A DNA stretch of 64,000 nucleotides from Halobacteroidaceae bacterium (GTDB taxonomy: Bacteria > Bacillota > Halanaerobiia > B1SED10-174): assembly GCA_003554585.1 (NCBI GenBank), contig PWGV01000025.1, positions 1 through 64,000 of the forward strand, in the 5' to 3' direction. Below are positions 17,208 to 27,328 of this stretch, in pieces. The translations under genes were made by a program, and so were the position numbers. The notes beneath the pieces are model-generated. The model made no database searches. It was given only the letters and a program-made list of their open reading frames with translations, and was not told where the DNA came from. Numbering within the stretch: position 1 is the first letter of the stretch; each line of letters opens with the position of its first letter.

Positions 17208-18577
17208 TGGATTTAAAAGGGAAAAGGGTTTCAGTTGTGGGCCTGGGAGAACGGACAGGACCTGCGGTAATTGAGTTTTTGCAGCAAAAAGGGGCAAAAG
17301 TTTTTGTCAGTGAGGCCAGCACATCCTCCCCCTTTCAGGGCCATCTTTCCGGGGTGGAAATTGAATTTGGGGGACATTCTTCTCGGGTTTATGAAGATAA
17401 GGATTTAATTGTAGTAAGTCCCGGCGTTCCGTCCGACATTCCAGTTCTCAAGGAGGCTTTCCAGGCAGGAGTTCCTGCCTGGTCGGAAGTTGAACTTGCT
17501 TTCCGTTTCTCCCAGGCCCGGTTTATTGCGGTTACAGGAACGAATGGAAAAAGTACCGTGGCCAGTTTATTGGGTTTGTATCTAAGCAACCTCGATCAGA
17601 AAGTTGTGGTAGCTGGAAACATTGGAGTTCCCTTAATTAGCAAAGTTACCCCACTAGAGAAAGATGACTTTGTTGTAGCCGAGGTAAGTTCTTTCCAATT
17701 AGAGCTCATTGAAAAATTTCGGCCCGAAATTGCTTTGATTTTAAATGTTGCTCCTGACCATCTGAACCGACATAAAAACATGGACGATTATTTTGCAATC
17801 AAAAAGAAAATTTTTCAAAACCAGGGAGAAGACGATCTTTTGGTTCTAAATTATGATAACTTCTGGACCAGGAGCCTGGAAGGGGAAAAGACGCTACCAA
17901 AAAAAATCTGGTACAGTCTTGAAAAAAAAGTAAACGGTTTTTACCTGGATGGGAAAAATCTTTTTGATGGGCTGCAACAAAAACCCCTATTGGAAACCGG
18001 GGAGATAAAAATTCCCGGGAAACATAACCTTGGTAATGTTTTGGTAGCAGCGGGAATTGCTTCTTTTTTGGGAGTAACAAGGGAGGATTTGGCAAGGGAG
18101 ACCTCTCAGTTTAAGGGTTTGCCCCACACGATGGAACTGGCAGGGGAAATTTCCGGGGTTAAAATTATTAACGATTCTAAGGGGACCAATCCCGAAGCCA
18201 CTGTCTCAGCAATCAAAGGTTTGCCTGGAAATAAAGTATTAATTGCCGGAGGACAGGATCGTGGTTTGGATCTAAAGGAGATGGGCAGGGCGATATCCCG
18301 GGAAAAAATAAGAGCTTTAATCCTCACTGGAGAAAATAGAGAGAAGGTTAAACAAGCTGTTTTGCAAGAAGGCTATCAGGAAATTTTCCTTGTGGGAAGT
18401 CTACAAGAAGCAGTCAGGGTTGCCTGGGAAAAAGCTCAAAAAGGGGATTGGATCCTCTTTTCCCCGGGTGCTGCAAGCTGGGACCGGTACAGGAATTTTG
18501 CAGAGAGAGGAAATCTTTTTAAGAGATTAATTACGGAACTCGAGGGGAGGGGAGAAAATGGAACGCCGGGGAATTGA
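17207..18577 (+). CDS. murD: UDP-MurNAc-L-alanine--D-glutamate ligase
   Basis: This 456-residue Mur ligase adds D-glutamate. The N-terminal VSVVGLGERTGPAV is the UDP-binding fold, VTGTNGKSTVASLLG (about 109-123) the ATP loop, and INDSKGTNPEAT the C-terminal signature. The GTG start at 17207 overlaps the mraY stop by one base, behind a run of G residues. Overlap of 20 bp with ftsW follows. Confidence 0.96.
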   Translation: MDLKGKRVSVVGLGERTGPAVIEFLQQKGAKVFVSEASTSSPFQGHLSGVEIEFGGHSSRVYEDKDLIVVSPGVPSDIPVLKEAFQAGVPAWSEVELAFRFSQARFIAVTGTNGKSTVASLLGLYLSNLDQKVVVAGNIGVPLISKVTPLEKDDFVVAEVSSFQLELIEKFRPEIALILNVAPDHLNRHKNMDDYFAIKKKIFQNQGEDDLLVLNYDNFWTRSLEGEKTLPKKIWYSLEKKVNGFYLDGKNLFDGLQQKPLLETGEIKIPGKHNLGNVLVAAGIASFLGVTREDLARETSQFKGLPHTMELAGEISGVKIINDSKGTNPEATVSAIKGLPGNKVLIAGGQDRGLDLKEMGRAISREKIRALILTGENREKVKQAVLQEGYQEIFLVGSLQEAVRVAWEKAQKGDWILFSPGAASWDRYRNFAERGNLFKRLITELEGRGENGTPGN

Positions 18578-19652
18578 TATCGCCTTGCTTGTGGTTGTTT
18601 TAACCCTGGTTGGGTTAGGTTTAATTATGGTTCTCAGCGCCAGTTCCATTCAAGCCCTTTCCCGTTATGGTGATACATACTATTCTTTCAAAAGACAGGT
18701 GGTCTGGGCTGTTTTGGGAATTTTATCCATGCTTATCCTTTCCCGGATTGATTATCATTTTTGGGGACGATTTGGGAAATTAGTCCTGATCCTGGGGATT
18801 TTGGTTTTGGGTTTTGTTCTAATTCCGCAGTTTGGCTATATGGCGGGAGGGTCGAGACGCTGGATTGTATTGGGACCCATTGTGGTTCAGGCTTCTGAAG
18901 TAGCCAAGTTTGCTCTGGTAATATACATGGCTGGTTATCTTGCCTATAAAAATGAGCGGGTCAGGTCTTCTTTAAAGGGTTTGCTTCCTCCCCTTTTGGT
19001 TTTGGCCTTTGTTTTATACCTGATTATTCTTGAACCAGACCTGGGAACGACAATTAGTATTGGAGTTACCGTTTTTCTTATGCTTTTTGCTGCGGGAGTC
19101 AGGGTCGCCCATTTAGGATTGTTATTTTTGGGATCGGTTCCGATCATGTATTATTTTATGATGGGAGAATCATATCGCAGGCAGAGACTGATGGCTTTTA
19201 TTAACCCCTGGCAGGATCCCCTGGATTCCGGGTTTCACATTATTCAATCAATGTACGCCCTGGGTTCAGGTGGCCTTTTTGGAGTTGGTTTTGGCCAGAG
19301 CAAACAAAAATTTTTCTACCTTCCCGCCCCCAGCACGGACTTTATTTTTGCAGTAATTGGCGAAGAACTGGGTCTTTTGGGGACAGCTTTAATCCTTGTT
19401 TTATTCTTCATTCTGGCCTGGAGAGGTTTGGCCATAGGGCTGAACGCTCCTGATCTTTTGGGAACACTGCTTGCAGTCGGTTTAACAACAATGATAGTTA
19501 TCCAGTTTATTATCAATATTGGAGTGGTTTCGGGTTCGCTTCCTGTTACGGGAATAGGTTTGCCTTTTATCAGTTACGGGGGGTCCTCGCTGGTTATTAT
19601 GTTAAGTGCAGTGGGTATCCTTCTCAATATCTCCCGGCAGGTCAGGAATTAG
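18558..19652 (+). CDS. ftsW: Septal peptidoglycan glycosyltransferase FtsW (SEDS family)
   Basis: This 364-residue membrane protein has about ten membrane segments. SEDS proteins polymerise lipid II, here together with the upstream class B PBP. Family marks are DPLDSGFHIIQSMYALGSGG, STDFIFAVIGEELG and LPFISYGGSSL near the C terminus. The start ATG 18558 has GGAGG/GGAG just ahead. Confidence 0.95.
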   Translation: MERRGIDIALLVVVLTLVGLGLIMVLSASSIQALSRYGDTYYSFKRQVVWAVLGILSMLILSRIDYHFWGRFGKLVLILGILVLGFVLIPQFGYMAGGSRRWIVLGPIVVQASEVAKFALVIYMAGYLAYKNERVRSSLKGLLPPLLVLAFVLYLIILEPDLGTTISIGVTVFLMLFAAGVRVAHLGLLFLGSVPIMYYFMMGESYRRQRLMAFINPWQDPLDSGFHIIQSMYALGSGGLFGVGFGQSKQKFFYLPAPSTDFIFAVIGEELGLLGTALILVLFFILAWRGLAIGLNAPDLLGTLLAVGLTTMIVIQFIINIGVVSGSLPVTGIGLPFISYGGSSLVIMLSAVGILLNISRQVRN

Positions 19653-19663
19653 GAGGGGGCCGC

Positions 19664-20806
19664 ATGAAAATTGCAATAGTTGGGGGAGGAACAGGAGGGC
19701 ATGTTTACCCAGGGATAGCAGTGGCTCAGGCCTGGAAGGACAGGGCGGAGATAGTTTTTTTGGGTCAGAAAAACAAATTCGAGGGGCAGGTAGTTCCCCA
19801 GGCGGGATTTCAGTTAATCCCTATCGCTGCATCGCCCATAAGCCGGAAAATATCTCTGAGCCTCTTTAAAACAGGGTGGAGTTTATTGCTGGGAACACTG
19901 CAATCTTTTCGGTTCCTCCGCAAATTCAAACCGGATATTATTTTGGGAACGGGTGGTTATGTTGCTGCACCGGCGTTAATGGGGGCAGTATTTTTAAAAA
20001 TCCCTATAATAATTCATGAACAGAATGCATACCCCAGCCTTACGAATCGACTTCTTGCCCGCGCAGCAAAAGTTGTCTGTATTAGCCTTCCTCCTGCGGG
20101 AAAACATTTTTCTCGGGCCAAAAAGGTAATAATAACGGGGAACCCTGTTCGTTCTGCTATTTTTAATTATGACAGGAAAAAAGCACGCGAAGAATTGGGG
20201 CTGGCAGATCAGGATCAACTGGTTTTGATTGCCGGAGGCAGTCAGGGTGCGCGTTCGGTAAATAGGGCTGTGGTCCGCTGGTTAAAAAATAATGAGATTA
20301 AAAAGAACTGGAAAATTGTCCATGCTACCGGAAGGAATAACTACTCTGAAGTGCTTGCTTATTATAATAAAATCGGGGTTAACCCCGAAGAAAAGAGTTA
20401 TCTGCAAATGCTACCATATATTGAAAATATGGGCCAATTTATGGCAGCTGCAGACCTTTTTGTTGGCAGGAGTGGAGCCACAACGGTTTCAGAAATAATC
20501 GCCAGGGGAATTCCTGCAATCCTTATCCCTTATCCTTTTGCAGCTGAAGACCATCAAACTGCCAACGCCCGGTTTTTAGAAGAAAATGGGTCAGCAATAA
20601 TTTTACCCGATGAGGAATTAGAAGCAGGAAAACTGGCAAGTTTAGTAGAAGAATTGCTAAATGACCGGAAAAGATTGGAGAAAATGGGCCGAAAAAGTGT
20701 TTTTTTGCGCCAGGGTAATTCAGTTGAAAAAATTTCTAAAGTAATGGAAACAGTTTTGCAAGATATTAATGCTGGGAAAAAAGGTGGTGAAAACCTTGGG
20801 AAATGA
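19664..20806 (+). CDS. murG: Lipid II synthase (GlcNAc transferase) MurG
   Basis: This 380-residue peripheral membrane glycosyltransferase adds GlcNAc to lipid I. GGGTGGHVYPG (about 6-16), GGSQGARSVN (about 191-200) and GRSGATTVSEI are the family motifs. ATG 19664 follows AGGAGGGGG. Confidence 0.97.
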   Translation: MKIAIVGGGTGGHVYPGIAVAQAWKDRAEIVFLGQKNKFEGQVVPQAGFQLIPIAASPISRKISLSLFKTGWSLLLGTLQSFRFLRKFKPDIILGTGGYVAAPALMGAVFLKIPIIIHEQNAYPSLTNRLLARAAKVVCISLPPAGKHFSRAKKVIITGNPVRSAIFNYDRKKAREELGLADQDQLVLIAGGSQGARSVNRAVVRWLKNNEIKKNWKIVHATGRNNYSEVLAYYNKIGVNPEEKSYLQMLPYIENMGQFMAAADLFVGRSGATTVSEIIARGIPAILIPYPFAAEDHQTANARFLEENGSAIILPDEELEAGKLASLVEELLNDRKRLEKMGRKSVFLRQGNSVEKISKVMETVLQDINAGKKGGENLGK

Positions 20807-22226
20807 ACCAGGAGAATATAGCAACCTGGATGGGAAAGGGCCTTTCCATTTTGTTGGCATCGGGGGCATTTCCATGAGTGGAATTGCTCGGCTCCTCCTG
20901 GAAAAAGGATACCAGGTAAGCGGTTCAGACCTAAAGGATTCAGAACTTTTACGGACACTCAGGGAGGCCGGCGCAAGGATTTCTATAGGCCATGATCCCC
21001 TAAATATAGCAGGAGTGGGAACGGTAATTATTTCTTCGGCCATTCCTGAAGATAATTGTGAAGTTAAAGAAGCCCACAAGCAAGGGCTTCGTGTCTGGCA
21101 GCGGGCTCAAATGATTGCCAGGCTAATGGAAAACAAACGTGGGATTGCCATCGCGGGGACACATGGGAAAACCACTTCGACTTCAATGGTCTCTCTCCTT
21201 TTGGCGAAAAATGAGTTGGATCCTACTGTTCTAATTGGCGGAGAATTAAATGATCTGGGAGGTAATGCAAAGCTTGGTAGGGGAGACCTGGTGGTAACAG
21301 AAGCCGATGAAAGCGACGGGTCTTTTCTGTTTTTTTCTCCAGAAATTGCTTTGATAACAAATATTGAACTGGATCACCCCGATTATTATTCCTCGTATCA
21401 AATGGTTCTTAATGTTTTCCAAAAGTTTATTAAACGTGTTGCTCCCGGGGGAAGGATAATCGTTTGTGTTGATGATCCCGGAGTTCAAAAAGTTCTTGAG
21501 AGTGGGGAAACAAAAGCCGCTGTTCTGGGGTATGGAATTGAAAACGGTGAACTTCAGGCCAGAGAAATTGAATTAAAAAATGGGGCGAGTTGTTTTCAGG
21601 TTAATTATCAGGGAGAAACTTTAGGAGAAATCACTCTAAAAGTTCCCGGCCGCCACAATGTCTACAATGCCCTGGGGGTCATTGGAATTGCCCTGGTTCT
21701 GGGGTTGGAATTTTCCGGGATCAAAAAGGGATTGGAAGCCTACCGTGGAGTTCAGAGGCGATTTGAGCAGGTGGGGATTGCAGGAGGAATCTGCATTGTT
21801 GACGATTATGCTCATCACCCCACTGAAATTGAAGCAACAATAAGTGCGGCAAGGAGCAGTGACCCCAATCGAGTTGTTGTGATCTTCCAACCACATCGAT
21901 ACACGAGAACCAATTATTTACTGGATGGTTTTGCCCAGGCCCTGCAAAAAGCGGACAGGGTTGTAGTAACCTCAGTTTATTCAGCATCTGAAAAACCAAT
22001 TCCTGGAGTTAGCGGGGAAAAAATTGTTCGCCTGATTGAGCAGGAAGGTGGCAAGGGTAAGGCCAGTTTTTGTCCAAACCTGGAGGATATACCGGGTTTT
22101 CTTGGTGAAGAATTGAGGCATGGGGACCTAGTTCTTACTCTTGGCGCCGGAGATATATACAAAGTTGGACCACTACTTTTAGATCTCTTGAAATCGGAGA
22201 AAGGGGTTTCTGCAGGAAGCGGTTAA
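20796..22226 (+). CDS. murC: UDP-MurNAc--L-alanine ligase
   Basis: This Mur ligase of about 476 residues adds L-alanine to UDP-MurNAc. HFVGIGGISMSGIARLL near the N terminus binds UDP, and AGTHGKTTSTSMVSLLL is the ATP loop. The track start is ATG 20769, which overlaps murG by 38 bp. TTG 20796 lies 8 bp after AAGGTGG and is preferred here; either is possible. murB, often next, is absent; murA follows instead. Confidence 0.95.
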   Translation: MGNEPGEYSNLDGKGPFHFVGIGGISMSGIARLLLEKGYQVSGSDLKDSELLRTLREAGARISIGHDPLNIAGVGTVIISSAIPEDNCEVKEAHKQGLRVWQRAQMIARLMENKRGIAIAGTHGKTTSTSMVSLLLAKNELDPTVLIGGELNDLGGNAKLGRGDLVVTEADESDGSFLFFSPEIALITNIELDHPDYYSSYQMVLNVFQKFIKRVAPGGRIIVCVDDPGVQKVLESGETKAAVLGYGIENGELQAREIELKNGASCFQVNYQGETLGEITLKVPGRHNVYNALGVIGIALVLGLEFSGIKKGLEAYRGVQRRFEQVGIAGGICIVDDYAHHPTEIEATISAARSSDPNRVVVIFQPHRYTRTNYLLDGFAQALQKADRVVVTSVYSASEKPIPGVSGEKIVRLIEQEGGKGKASFCPNLEDIPGFLGEELRHGDLVLTLGAGDIYKVGPLLLDLLKSEKGVSAGSG

Positions 22227-22250
22227 AGCAAATACCAGGAGGCAATGTTG

Positions 22251-23534
22251 ATGCAGGGAATAAGAATCCGGCAGGGAGAAAAACCATTAAAAGGGGAGGT
22301 TAAAATAAGCGGTTCCAAAAATGCTGCTCTGCCGGTCATGGCCGCTACAGTTTTGGAACCAGCTGAATATGTTCTGAATGATATTCCCATTTTGAGGGAT
22401 ATTAAGTTTATGAAGGCGGTATTAGAAGCCCTTGGAGGTAAGGTGGAGCAGAAGGGAAATGCAATGCTGATTGACACCCGGCATTTAAATTCAACTGAGA
22501 TTCCAGATTATCTGATGCGCCGAATGCGAGCCAGCATTCTTTTTATGGGCCCATTACTGGGAAGATTTGGCAAGGTAAAGGTTTCTCAACCTGGTGGTTG
22601 CAGTATTGGCCCCCGTCCAGTTGACTGGCATGTTAAGGGCTTACAGCAATTGGGAGCCAAATTTCAGGAAAGCCATGGCTTCCTCACCGGGTGGGGGAGT
22701 TCTCTCAAAGGCAAAGAGATTCACCTGGATTTTCCCAGCGTTGGCACAACTGAAAATATTATGCTGGGTGCGGCTAAAGCCAAGGGCAATACTATAATAA
22801 GAAACGCGGCCCGGGAGCCGGAAATTGTTGATTTGCAGAATTTTTTAAACTCCATGGGTGCTGAAATAATTGGCGCCGGGACTGATATGATAAAAATTAC
22901 CGGAAAAAAAGAGTTGAATGGAACCGAACATACGGTTATTCCCGATCGGATTGAGGCGGGGACCTTTCTTGTGGCGGGGGCAATTACCAGGGGAGAGATT
23001 AAATTACTTAATGTTATTCCTGAGCACCTGGAATCTGTGATTGCAAAAATTAAAGAGGCGGGCTTTGAATTAGTGGAAGAGGGAGATACGCTGACTATTT
23101 TCCCGGCAGGAACAGCTCCGAACTCTTTGGATATTAAAACCTATCCCTACCCTGGATTCCCTACTGATATGCAACCTCAATTTATGGCCCTTTTGTCCCT
23201 GGCCCGTGGAACTAGCGTTTTAACGGAAAATATTTTTGAAAACAGAATGAAGCATGCCGAGGAACTCAAGCGACTGGGGGCTAAAATTCGCGTTGAAGGG
23301 AGAACCGCTATAATCGAGGGGGTTCCAAGACTTTACGGCGCATTCGTGGAATCTCCACCCGCGCTCCGTGCGGGGGCGGCACTTGTTCTCGCCGGTCTTG
23401 CGGCAGAAGGAGAAACCTGTGTTGTTGATATTGAACATATTGAAAGAGGTTATGAGGAACTGGTTGGAAAATTGCAACAATTAGGAGCTGAAATTGAAAT
23501 AATCCACCTGGAAGAGGAAGAGAAGAATGGGTAA
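22251..23534 (+). CDS. murA: UDP-GlcNAc 1-carboxyvinyltransferase
   Basis: This enzyme of about 427 residues transfers enolpyruvate to UDP-GlcNAc, the first committed step of peptidoglycan synthesis and the fosfomycin target. GSKNAALP (21-28) and the catalytic Cys117 in QPGGCSIGPRPVD are visible. The track start ATG 22245 is only 2 bp from GGAGG; ATG 22251 has a spacer of 8 and is preferred. It ends 8 bp inside ftsQ. Confidence 0.96.
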   Translation: MQGIRIRQGEKPLKGEVKISGSKNAALPVMAATVLEPAEYVLNDIPILRDIKFMKAVLEALGGKVEQKGNAMLIDTRHLNSTEIPDYLMRRMRASILFMGPLLGRFGKVKVSQPGGCSIGPRPVDWHVKGLQQLGAKFQESHGFLTGWGSSLKGKEIHLDFPSVGTTENIMLGAAKAKGNTIIRNAAREPEIVDLQNFLNSMGAEIIGAGTDMIKITGKKELNGTEHTVIPDRIEAGTFLVAGAITRGEIKLLNVIPEHLESVIAKIKEAGFELVEEGDTLTIFPAGTAPNSLDIKTYPYPGFPTDMQPQFMALLSLARGTSVLTENIFENRMKHAEELKRLGAKIRVEGRTAIIEGVPRLYGAFVESPPALRAGAALVLAGLAAEGETCVVDIEHIERGYEELVGKLQQLGAEIEIIHLEEEEKNG

Positions 23535-24228
23535 AAGGAGGTTTGGGCGCCTCCTGGTGTTTTTTTTGCTGGTTCTTGGTGCCCTTATATTTTTAAATTC
23601 TGATTTTTTCCAGGTAAAAGAACTGGAAATTGTGGGTATGGAAGGAATTGAATCCGAGGAGTTAGTCCCTAAAGAGGATGTCATGGGTTTTAATATTTTC
23701 CATATTGACAAAAAATACCTGGTGGAATTTGCTCTCCAGGATTCAACAATAAAAGAAGTTGAAATTAAAAGGAAATTCCCGGCAACCCTTGTATATTATT
23801 TGGAAGCGAGAGAACCTCTGGCCTGGGTGAAAACAGGCTCAAAATTTTTTTTGGTAGATGAAGAAGGGTATTCCATAAAAAAAGCAGAAGAAATTGTAGA
23901 ATTGGATCTTCCGCTCATAAAATTGGAAGGGGTAGAACTGAAAGAGGAGGTGAGGTTAGACGAAGAAAATTTAAGGTTTTGTTTGAATTTACTTGAAAAT
24001 CTGGAAAAATGGGTTTTGGAAAGAGTAACCGATGTTGTCCTGGGGCAAAAAAGAAACGTCAGGCTCTATTTAGAAGGTGGCGGGCAGATCCTTTTGGGCC
24101 AAGCTTATACATCCGATGAGTTACCGGGAATAATAATGGGTTTCATGCGGGAACTCGAGAAAGATCTCGATCGTTTGGAGTACCTTGATTTAAGATTTGA
24201 AGGTCGTCCCGTTTACAAATTAAAATAA
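23527..24228 (+). CDS. ftsQ: Cell division protein FtsQ/DivIB
   Basis: This 233-residue bitopic protein has a short basic cytoplasmic tail (MGKRRFGR), a membrane segment (about 9-24), then an extracytoplasmic POTRA domain beginning FFQVKELEIVGMEGI. KRKFPATLVYYLEAREPLAWV and the region up to LDLRFEGRPVYK near the C terminus are typical of the family. It bridges FtsL/DivIC and the septal synthase. ATG 23527 overlaps murA by 8 bp. Confidence 0.92.
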   Translation: MGKRRFGRLLVFFLLVLGALIFLNSDFFQVKELEIVGMEGIESEELVPKEDVMGFNIFHIDKKYLVEFALQDSTIKEVEIKRKFPATLVYYLEAREPLAWVKTGSKFFLVDEEGYSIKKAEEIVELDLPLIKLEGVELKEEVRLDEENLRFCLNLLENLEKWVLERVTDVVLGQKRNVRLYLEGGGQILLGQAYTSDELPGIIMGFMRELEKDLDRLEYLDLRFEGRPVYKLK

Positions 24229-24303
24229 AGTTTGACAGGAGTTTTGCTCCAAATGGTGAAAATAATTGATAATACGTTGAAAAATGAAAGGGGGCCTGAA
24301 TAG

Positions 24304-25566
24304 ATGCCCCGAAAGGAAAGAATTGCCACTCTTGACGTGGGAACAAGCAAAATTTGCGCTCTCGTGGGCGAAATTGAAGAAAATGGTACACTGGATGTCC
24401 TGGGAGTTGGCCTCAGTCCTTCAGTTGGTATCAGAAAAGGCGTTGTAATAGATATTGAACGCAACGCCCAGGCTATTCGACTTGCTTTAAAAAGAGCAGA
24501 GCAAATGGCCGGTATGGGTATCGACGAAGTATGGGTTGGGGTAGCAGGAGCGCACATTGCATCGCAAAATGCCCACGGAATGGTGGCAGTTACGGGAGAA
24601 AAAAAAGAGATAAAAGAATCAGATATCAAAAGGGTTATTGAGGCTTCCCAGATTATTTCTCTTCCCCCCAGTCGGGAAATTTTGCATGTCCTTCCCCGGG
24701 AATTTGTTGTTGATGGAAATTCGGGGATAAAAGATCCCGAGGGGATGTCGGGGGTAAGGCTTGAAGTCCATTCTCACATTGTTACTGCTTCGGCAACTTC
24801 TCTTGAAAACCTGATCAAAGGAGTGGAACGGAGCGGGCTTTTTGCCCGGGGCATAATTCTAGACCTTTTAGCGGTCAGTGATGCTGTTTTAACCCCTGAT
24901 GAGAAGGATCTGGGAGTTGTCCTGGTGGATATGGGGGGTGGAACCACTGATATTGCGATTTTTAAGGATGGAGGATTGGTTTTCACCAAAATTTTGCCTG
25001 TGGGAGGAAGCCACGTAACCAATGATATCGCTGTGGGCTTGAGGACTGCAGTAAAAAATGCTGAACAAATTAAAGTTTTGCATGGCCAGGCCCGAAATGA
25101 TAATGATACAGATGAGACGATAACTGTACTTACGACAAGTGGAAAAGACGAACGCGAGGTTCCTAAAAGGATGCTCCTGGAAATTATAGAACCCCGGATG
25201 GTAGAAATATTCCAGCTGATAAAAACGGCAATCGAGGAATCTGGTTATGCGGGTTTAACTCCGGCTGGCGTTGTTTTTACCGGGGGCGGCTCGCTTTTAA
25301 AAGGGGCGATGGAGGCAGCAGGAGAAACCCTAATCATTCCAGTTCGCCTCGGTTATCCCGAAGAGGTTAAAGGTTTAAATGAACTGGGTGAAGGGGCTTC
25401 CGGAGAAGCAGGGCTGGGTTATGTTTTGGCTCCACCTGTTTTTTCCACAGCTATTGGCTTGATGTATTATGGAATGGGCAGCGAACCGGATAAAAGAGCC
25501 CCCATTAAGGATTCTTTTTGGGGATATTTGAAAAAAATCGGCGATAAGCTTAAGGATACTTTTTAA
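24304..25566 (+). CDS. ftsA: Cell division protein FtsA
   Basis: This 420-residue actin-like ATPase tethers FtsZ to the membrane. The N-terminal [16 protein letters not shown] is phosphate 1, [16 protein letters not shown] phosphate 2, and [15 protein letters not shown] the adenosine motif. The C-terminal [15 protein letters not shown] is an amphipathic membrane-targeting helix. ATG 24304 follows AGGGGGC. The 75-bp gap before it holds a perfect TTGACA at 24232 without a well-spaced -10. Confidence 0.96.
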   Translation: MPRKERIATLDVGTSKICALVGEIEENGTLDVLGVGLSPSVGIRKGVVIDIERNAQAIRLALKRAEQMAGMGIDEVWVGVAGAHIASQNAHGMVAVTGEKKEIKESDIKRVIEASQIISLPPSREILHVLPREFVVDGNSGIKDPEGMSGVRLEVHSHIVTASATSLENLIKGVERSGLFARGIILDLLAVSDAVLTPDEKDLGVVLVDMGGGTTDIAIFKDGGLVFTKILPVGGSHVTNDIAVGLRTAVKNAEQIKVLHGQARNDNDTDETITVLTTSGKDEREVPKRMLLEIIEPRMVEIFQLIKTAIEESGYAGLTPAGVVFTGGGSLLKGAMEAAGETLIIPVRLGYPEEVKGLNELGEGASGEAGLGYVLAPPVFSTAIGLMYYGMGSEPDKRAPIKDSFWGYLKKIGDKLKDTF

Positions 25567-25583
25567 AGGGAGGGAACCCTTCC

Positions 25584-26678
25584 ATGTTAGAATATGGAAC
25601 CGATATGGAGCGATTTGCTAAAATAAAAGTTGTTGGAGTTGGCGGCGGCGGAAATAACGCCGTTAACCGGATGATTGACTCGGGCCTGGAGGGTGTTGAG
25701 TTTATTTCGGTAAATACCGATGCCCAGGCCTTACTATCTTCTAACGCCGAAGTTCTCCTGCAGATTGGAGAACAGTTGACCAAAGGTCTTGGAGCTGGAG
25801 CCGAGCCAGAAATTGGGGCCCAGGCTGCAGAAGAAAGTCGCGAATTGATTGCTGAAGCTCTTCAGGGAGCTGATATGGTTTTTATCACTGCGGGGATGGG
25901 TGGAGGAACTGGAACCGGGGCAACACCTATCATTGCTGAGATTTCAAAAGAAATCGGTGCTCTGACTGTTGGCGTTGTTACCAAACCTTTTTCTGTCGAA
26001 GGCCGCAAAAGGATGAATCGGGCAGAAGAAGGAATTGAGATCCTGAAAAATAATGTGGATACCCTGATTACCATTCCCAACGACAAGCTTCTGGCCCTGG
26101 CCGAGCAGAAAACCAGTCTAATTGATGCCTTTAAAATCGCAGATGATATTCTCCGGCAAGGAGTAAAAGGGATTTCGGACCTGATCATAATTACCGGTCT
26201 GATTAACCTGGACTTTGCTGATGTCAAGGCAATTATGACTAAAGCAGGTTCCGCCTTAATGGGAATGGGTCGGGCCAAAGGGGAAGATCGGGCAGCAGAA
26301 GCTGCCAGGATGGCAACCACTTCTCCTCTCCTTGAAACCTCTATTGATGGTGCCAAGGGAGTTTTACTGAACATAACTGGTGGGCCTGATTTAGGACTCC
26401 TGGAAGCAAATGAGGCTGTAAGAATTATTTCCGAAGTCGCTGATCCTGATGCGAACATAATTCTTGGTGCAGTGGTAGATGAAAATATGGGCGAAGAAGT
26501 TATGGTTACGGTTATTGCTGCGGGTTTTGACGAAAATCAGCAGACAGAAGAACCAAAAAAAGAAAAAGAAAGGAAAAAAGAGCCCAAAAAAGAAGATGAG
26601 GAAGAGGATTTTGAAATGCCGGTTTTTACGGAAAGTGACCTTGAAATACCAGCTTTCCTTAGAAAACATAAAAAATAA
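25584..26678 (+). CDS. ftsZ: Cell division GTPase FtsZ
   Basis: This 364-residue tubulin-like GTPase forms the division ring. The GTP loop is GMGGGTGTG (104-112), and the T7 loop is [11 protein letters not shown]. After about residue 317 comes a charged Lys/Glu linker, then the conserved C-terminal tail ending [12 protein letters not shown], which binds FtsA and other partners. ATG 25584 follows GGGAGGG. A strong terminator ends the cluster. Confidence 0.98.
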   Translation: MLEYGTDMERFAKIKVVGVGGGGNNAVNRMIDSGLEGVEFISVNTDAQALLSSNAEVLLQIGEQLTKGLGAGAEPEIGAQAAEESRELIAEALQGADMVFITAGMGGGTGTGATPIIAEISKEIGALTVGVVTKPFSVEGRKRMNRAEEGIEILKNNVDTLITIPNDKLLALAEQKTSLIDAFKIADDILRQGVKGISDLIIITGLINLDFADVKAIMTKAGSALMGMGRAKGEDRAAEAARMATTSPLLETSIDGAKGVLLNITGGPDLGLLEANEAVRIISEVADPDANIILGAVVDENMGEEVMVTVIAAGFDENQQTEEPKKEKERKKEPKKEDEEEDFEMPVFTESDLEIPAFLRKHKK

Positions 26679-26679
26679 T

Positions 26680-26703
26680 TTCCCCGCAAGGGGAATTTTT
26701 TTT
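26680..26703 (+). terminator. Terminator of the dcw cluster
   Basis: The stem TTCCCC/GGGGAA with a GCAA tetraloop is followed by eight T residues. It starts directly after the ftsZ stop. Confidence 0.92.
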
Positions 26704-26850
26704 GCTTAAAAATAACGGGTGATACTCCTTAAATTTTGGCGCGGGGAGTTTCATTTTTGGATTGCAAATACAATAATTAAGTCTTTTCAACAAGGAGGGG
26801 AAACATAGGTAAAAAGAGAATTACTAATGGCAGAAGGAGGCGAAGAAAAG

Positions 26851-27306
26851 GTGAAATGTCCTTATTGCGGTCACAATGATTGCCGAGTCCTAGATTCCCG
26901 GGGTACCGATGAACAAACAGCCATTCGAAGACGGCGGGAATGTAATAAATGTAAGGAACGCTTTACTACCTATGAAAGAATTGAAGAAGCACCTCTCCTG
27001 GTAATTAAAAAAGATGGGACCCGAGAGCTTTTCAACCGAAACAAAATCCTAAACGGGATTCTCCGGGCCACTGAAAAAAGAGGAATTGAACTCGAACGAT
27101 TAGAAAAAATTGCCCGGGATGTTGAACAGGAACTAAGGAATAGAATGGAACCAGAAATTCCCGGTCAGGAAATCGGGGAACTGGTCATGGAATACCTTTT
27201 AGAACTGGATGAAGTTGCTTATGTTCGTTTTGCCTCAGTTTATAGGCATTTTAAGGATATTAATAAATTCCGCCAGGAACTCGATCGTTTGCTGGAAGAT
27301 AACTGA
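26851..27306 (+). CDS. nrdR: Transcriptional repressor NrdR
   Basis: This repressor of ribonucleotide reductase genes has a zinc ribbon (CPYC near residue 3 and CNKC near 31) followed by an ATP-cone domain ([20 protein letters not shown] onward). The track start ATG 26827 gives an extra [11 protein letters not shown] 26851 gives the canonical MKCPYCG start, with AAGGAGG 10 bp upstream, and is preferred (151 residues). The stretch 26704-26850 holds an orphan ribosome-binding-like AAGGAGGGG at 26792. Confidence 0.95.
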   Translation: MKCPYCGHNDCRVLDSRGTDEQTAIRRRRECNKCKERFTTYERIEEAPLLVIKKDGTRELFNRNKILNGILRATEKRGIELERLEKIARDVEQELRNRMEPEIPGQEIGELVMEYLLELDEVAYVRFASVYRHFKDINKFRQELDRLLEDN

Positions 27307-27328
27307 ACAAGGGGGAGAAGTGAATTTG

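Noticed and set aside
24232-24273. Perfect TTGACA before ftsA, possibly an ftsAZ promoter, or a SigH-like AGGAGTTTT element
   Set aside because: No -10 at an acceptable distance; the SigH match is too loose without data.
25862-26458. 198-residue minus-strand ORF within ftsZ
   Set aside because: It is the complement of a highly conserved ftsZ region, with Ser/Ala-rich composition typical of an antisense frame and no ribosome-binding site.
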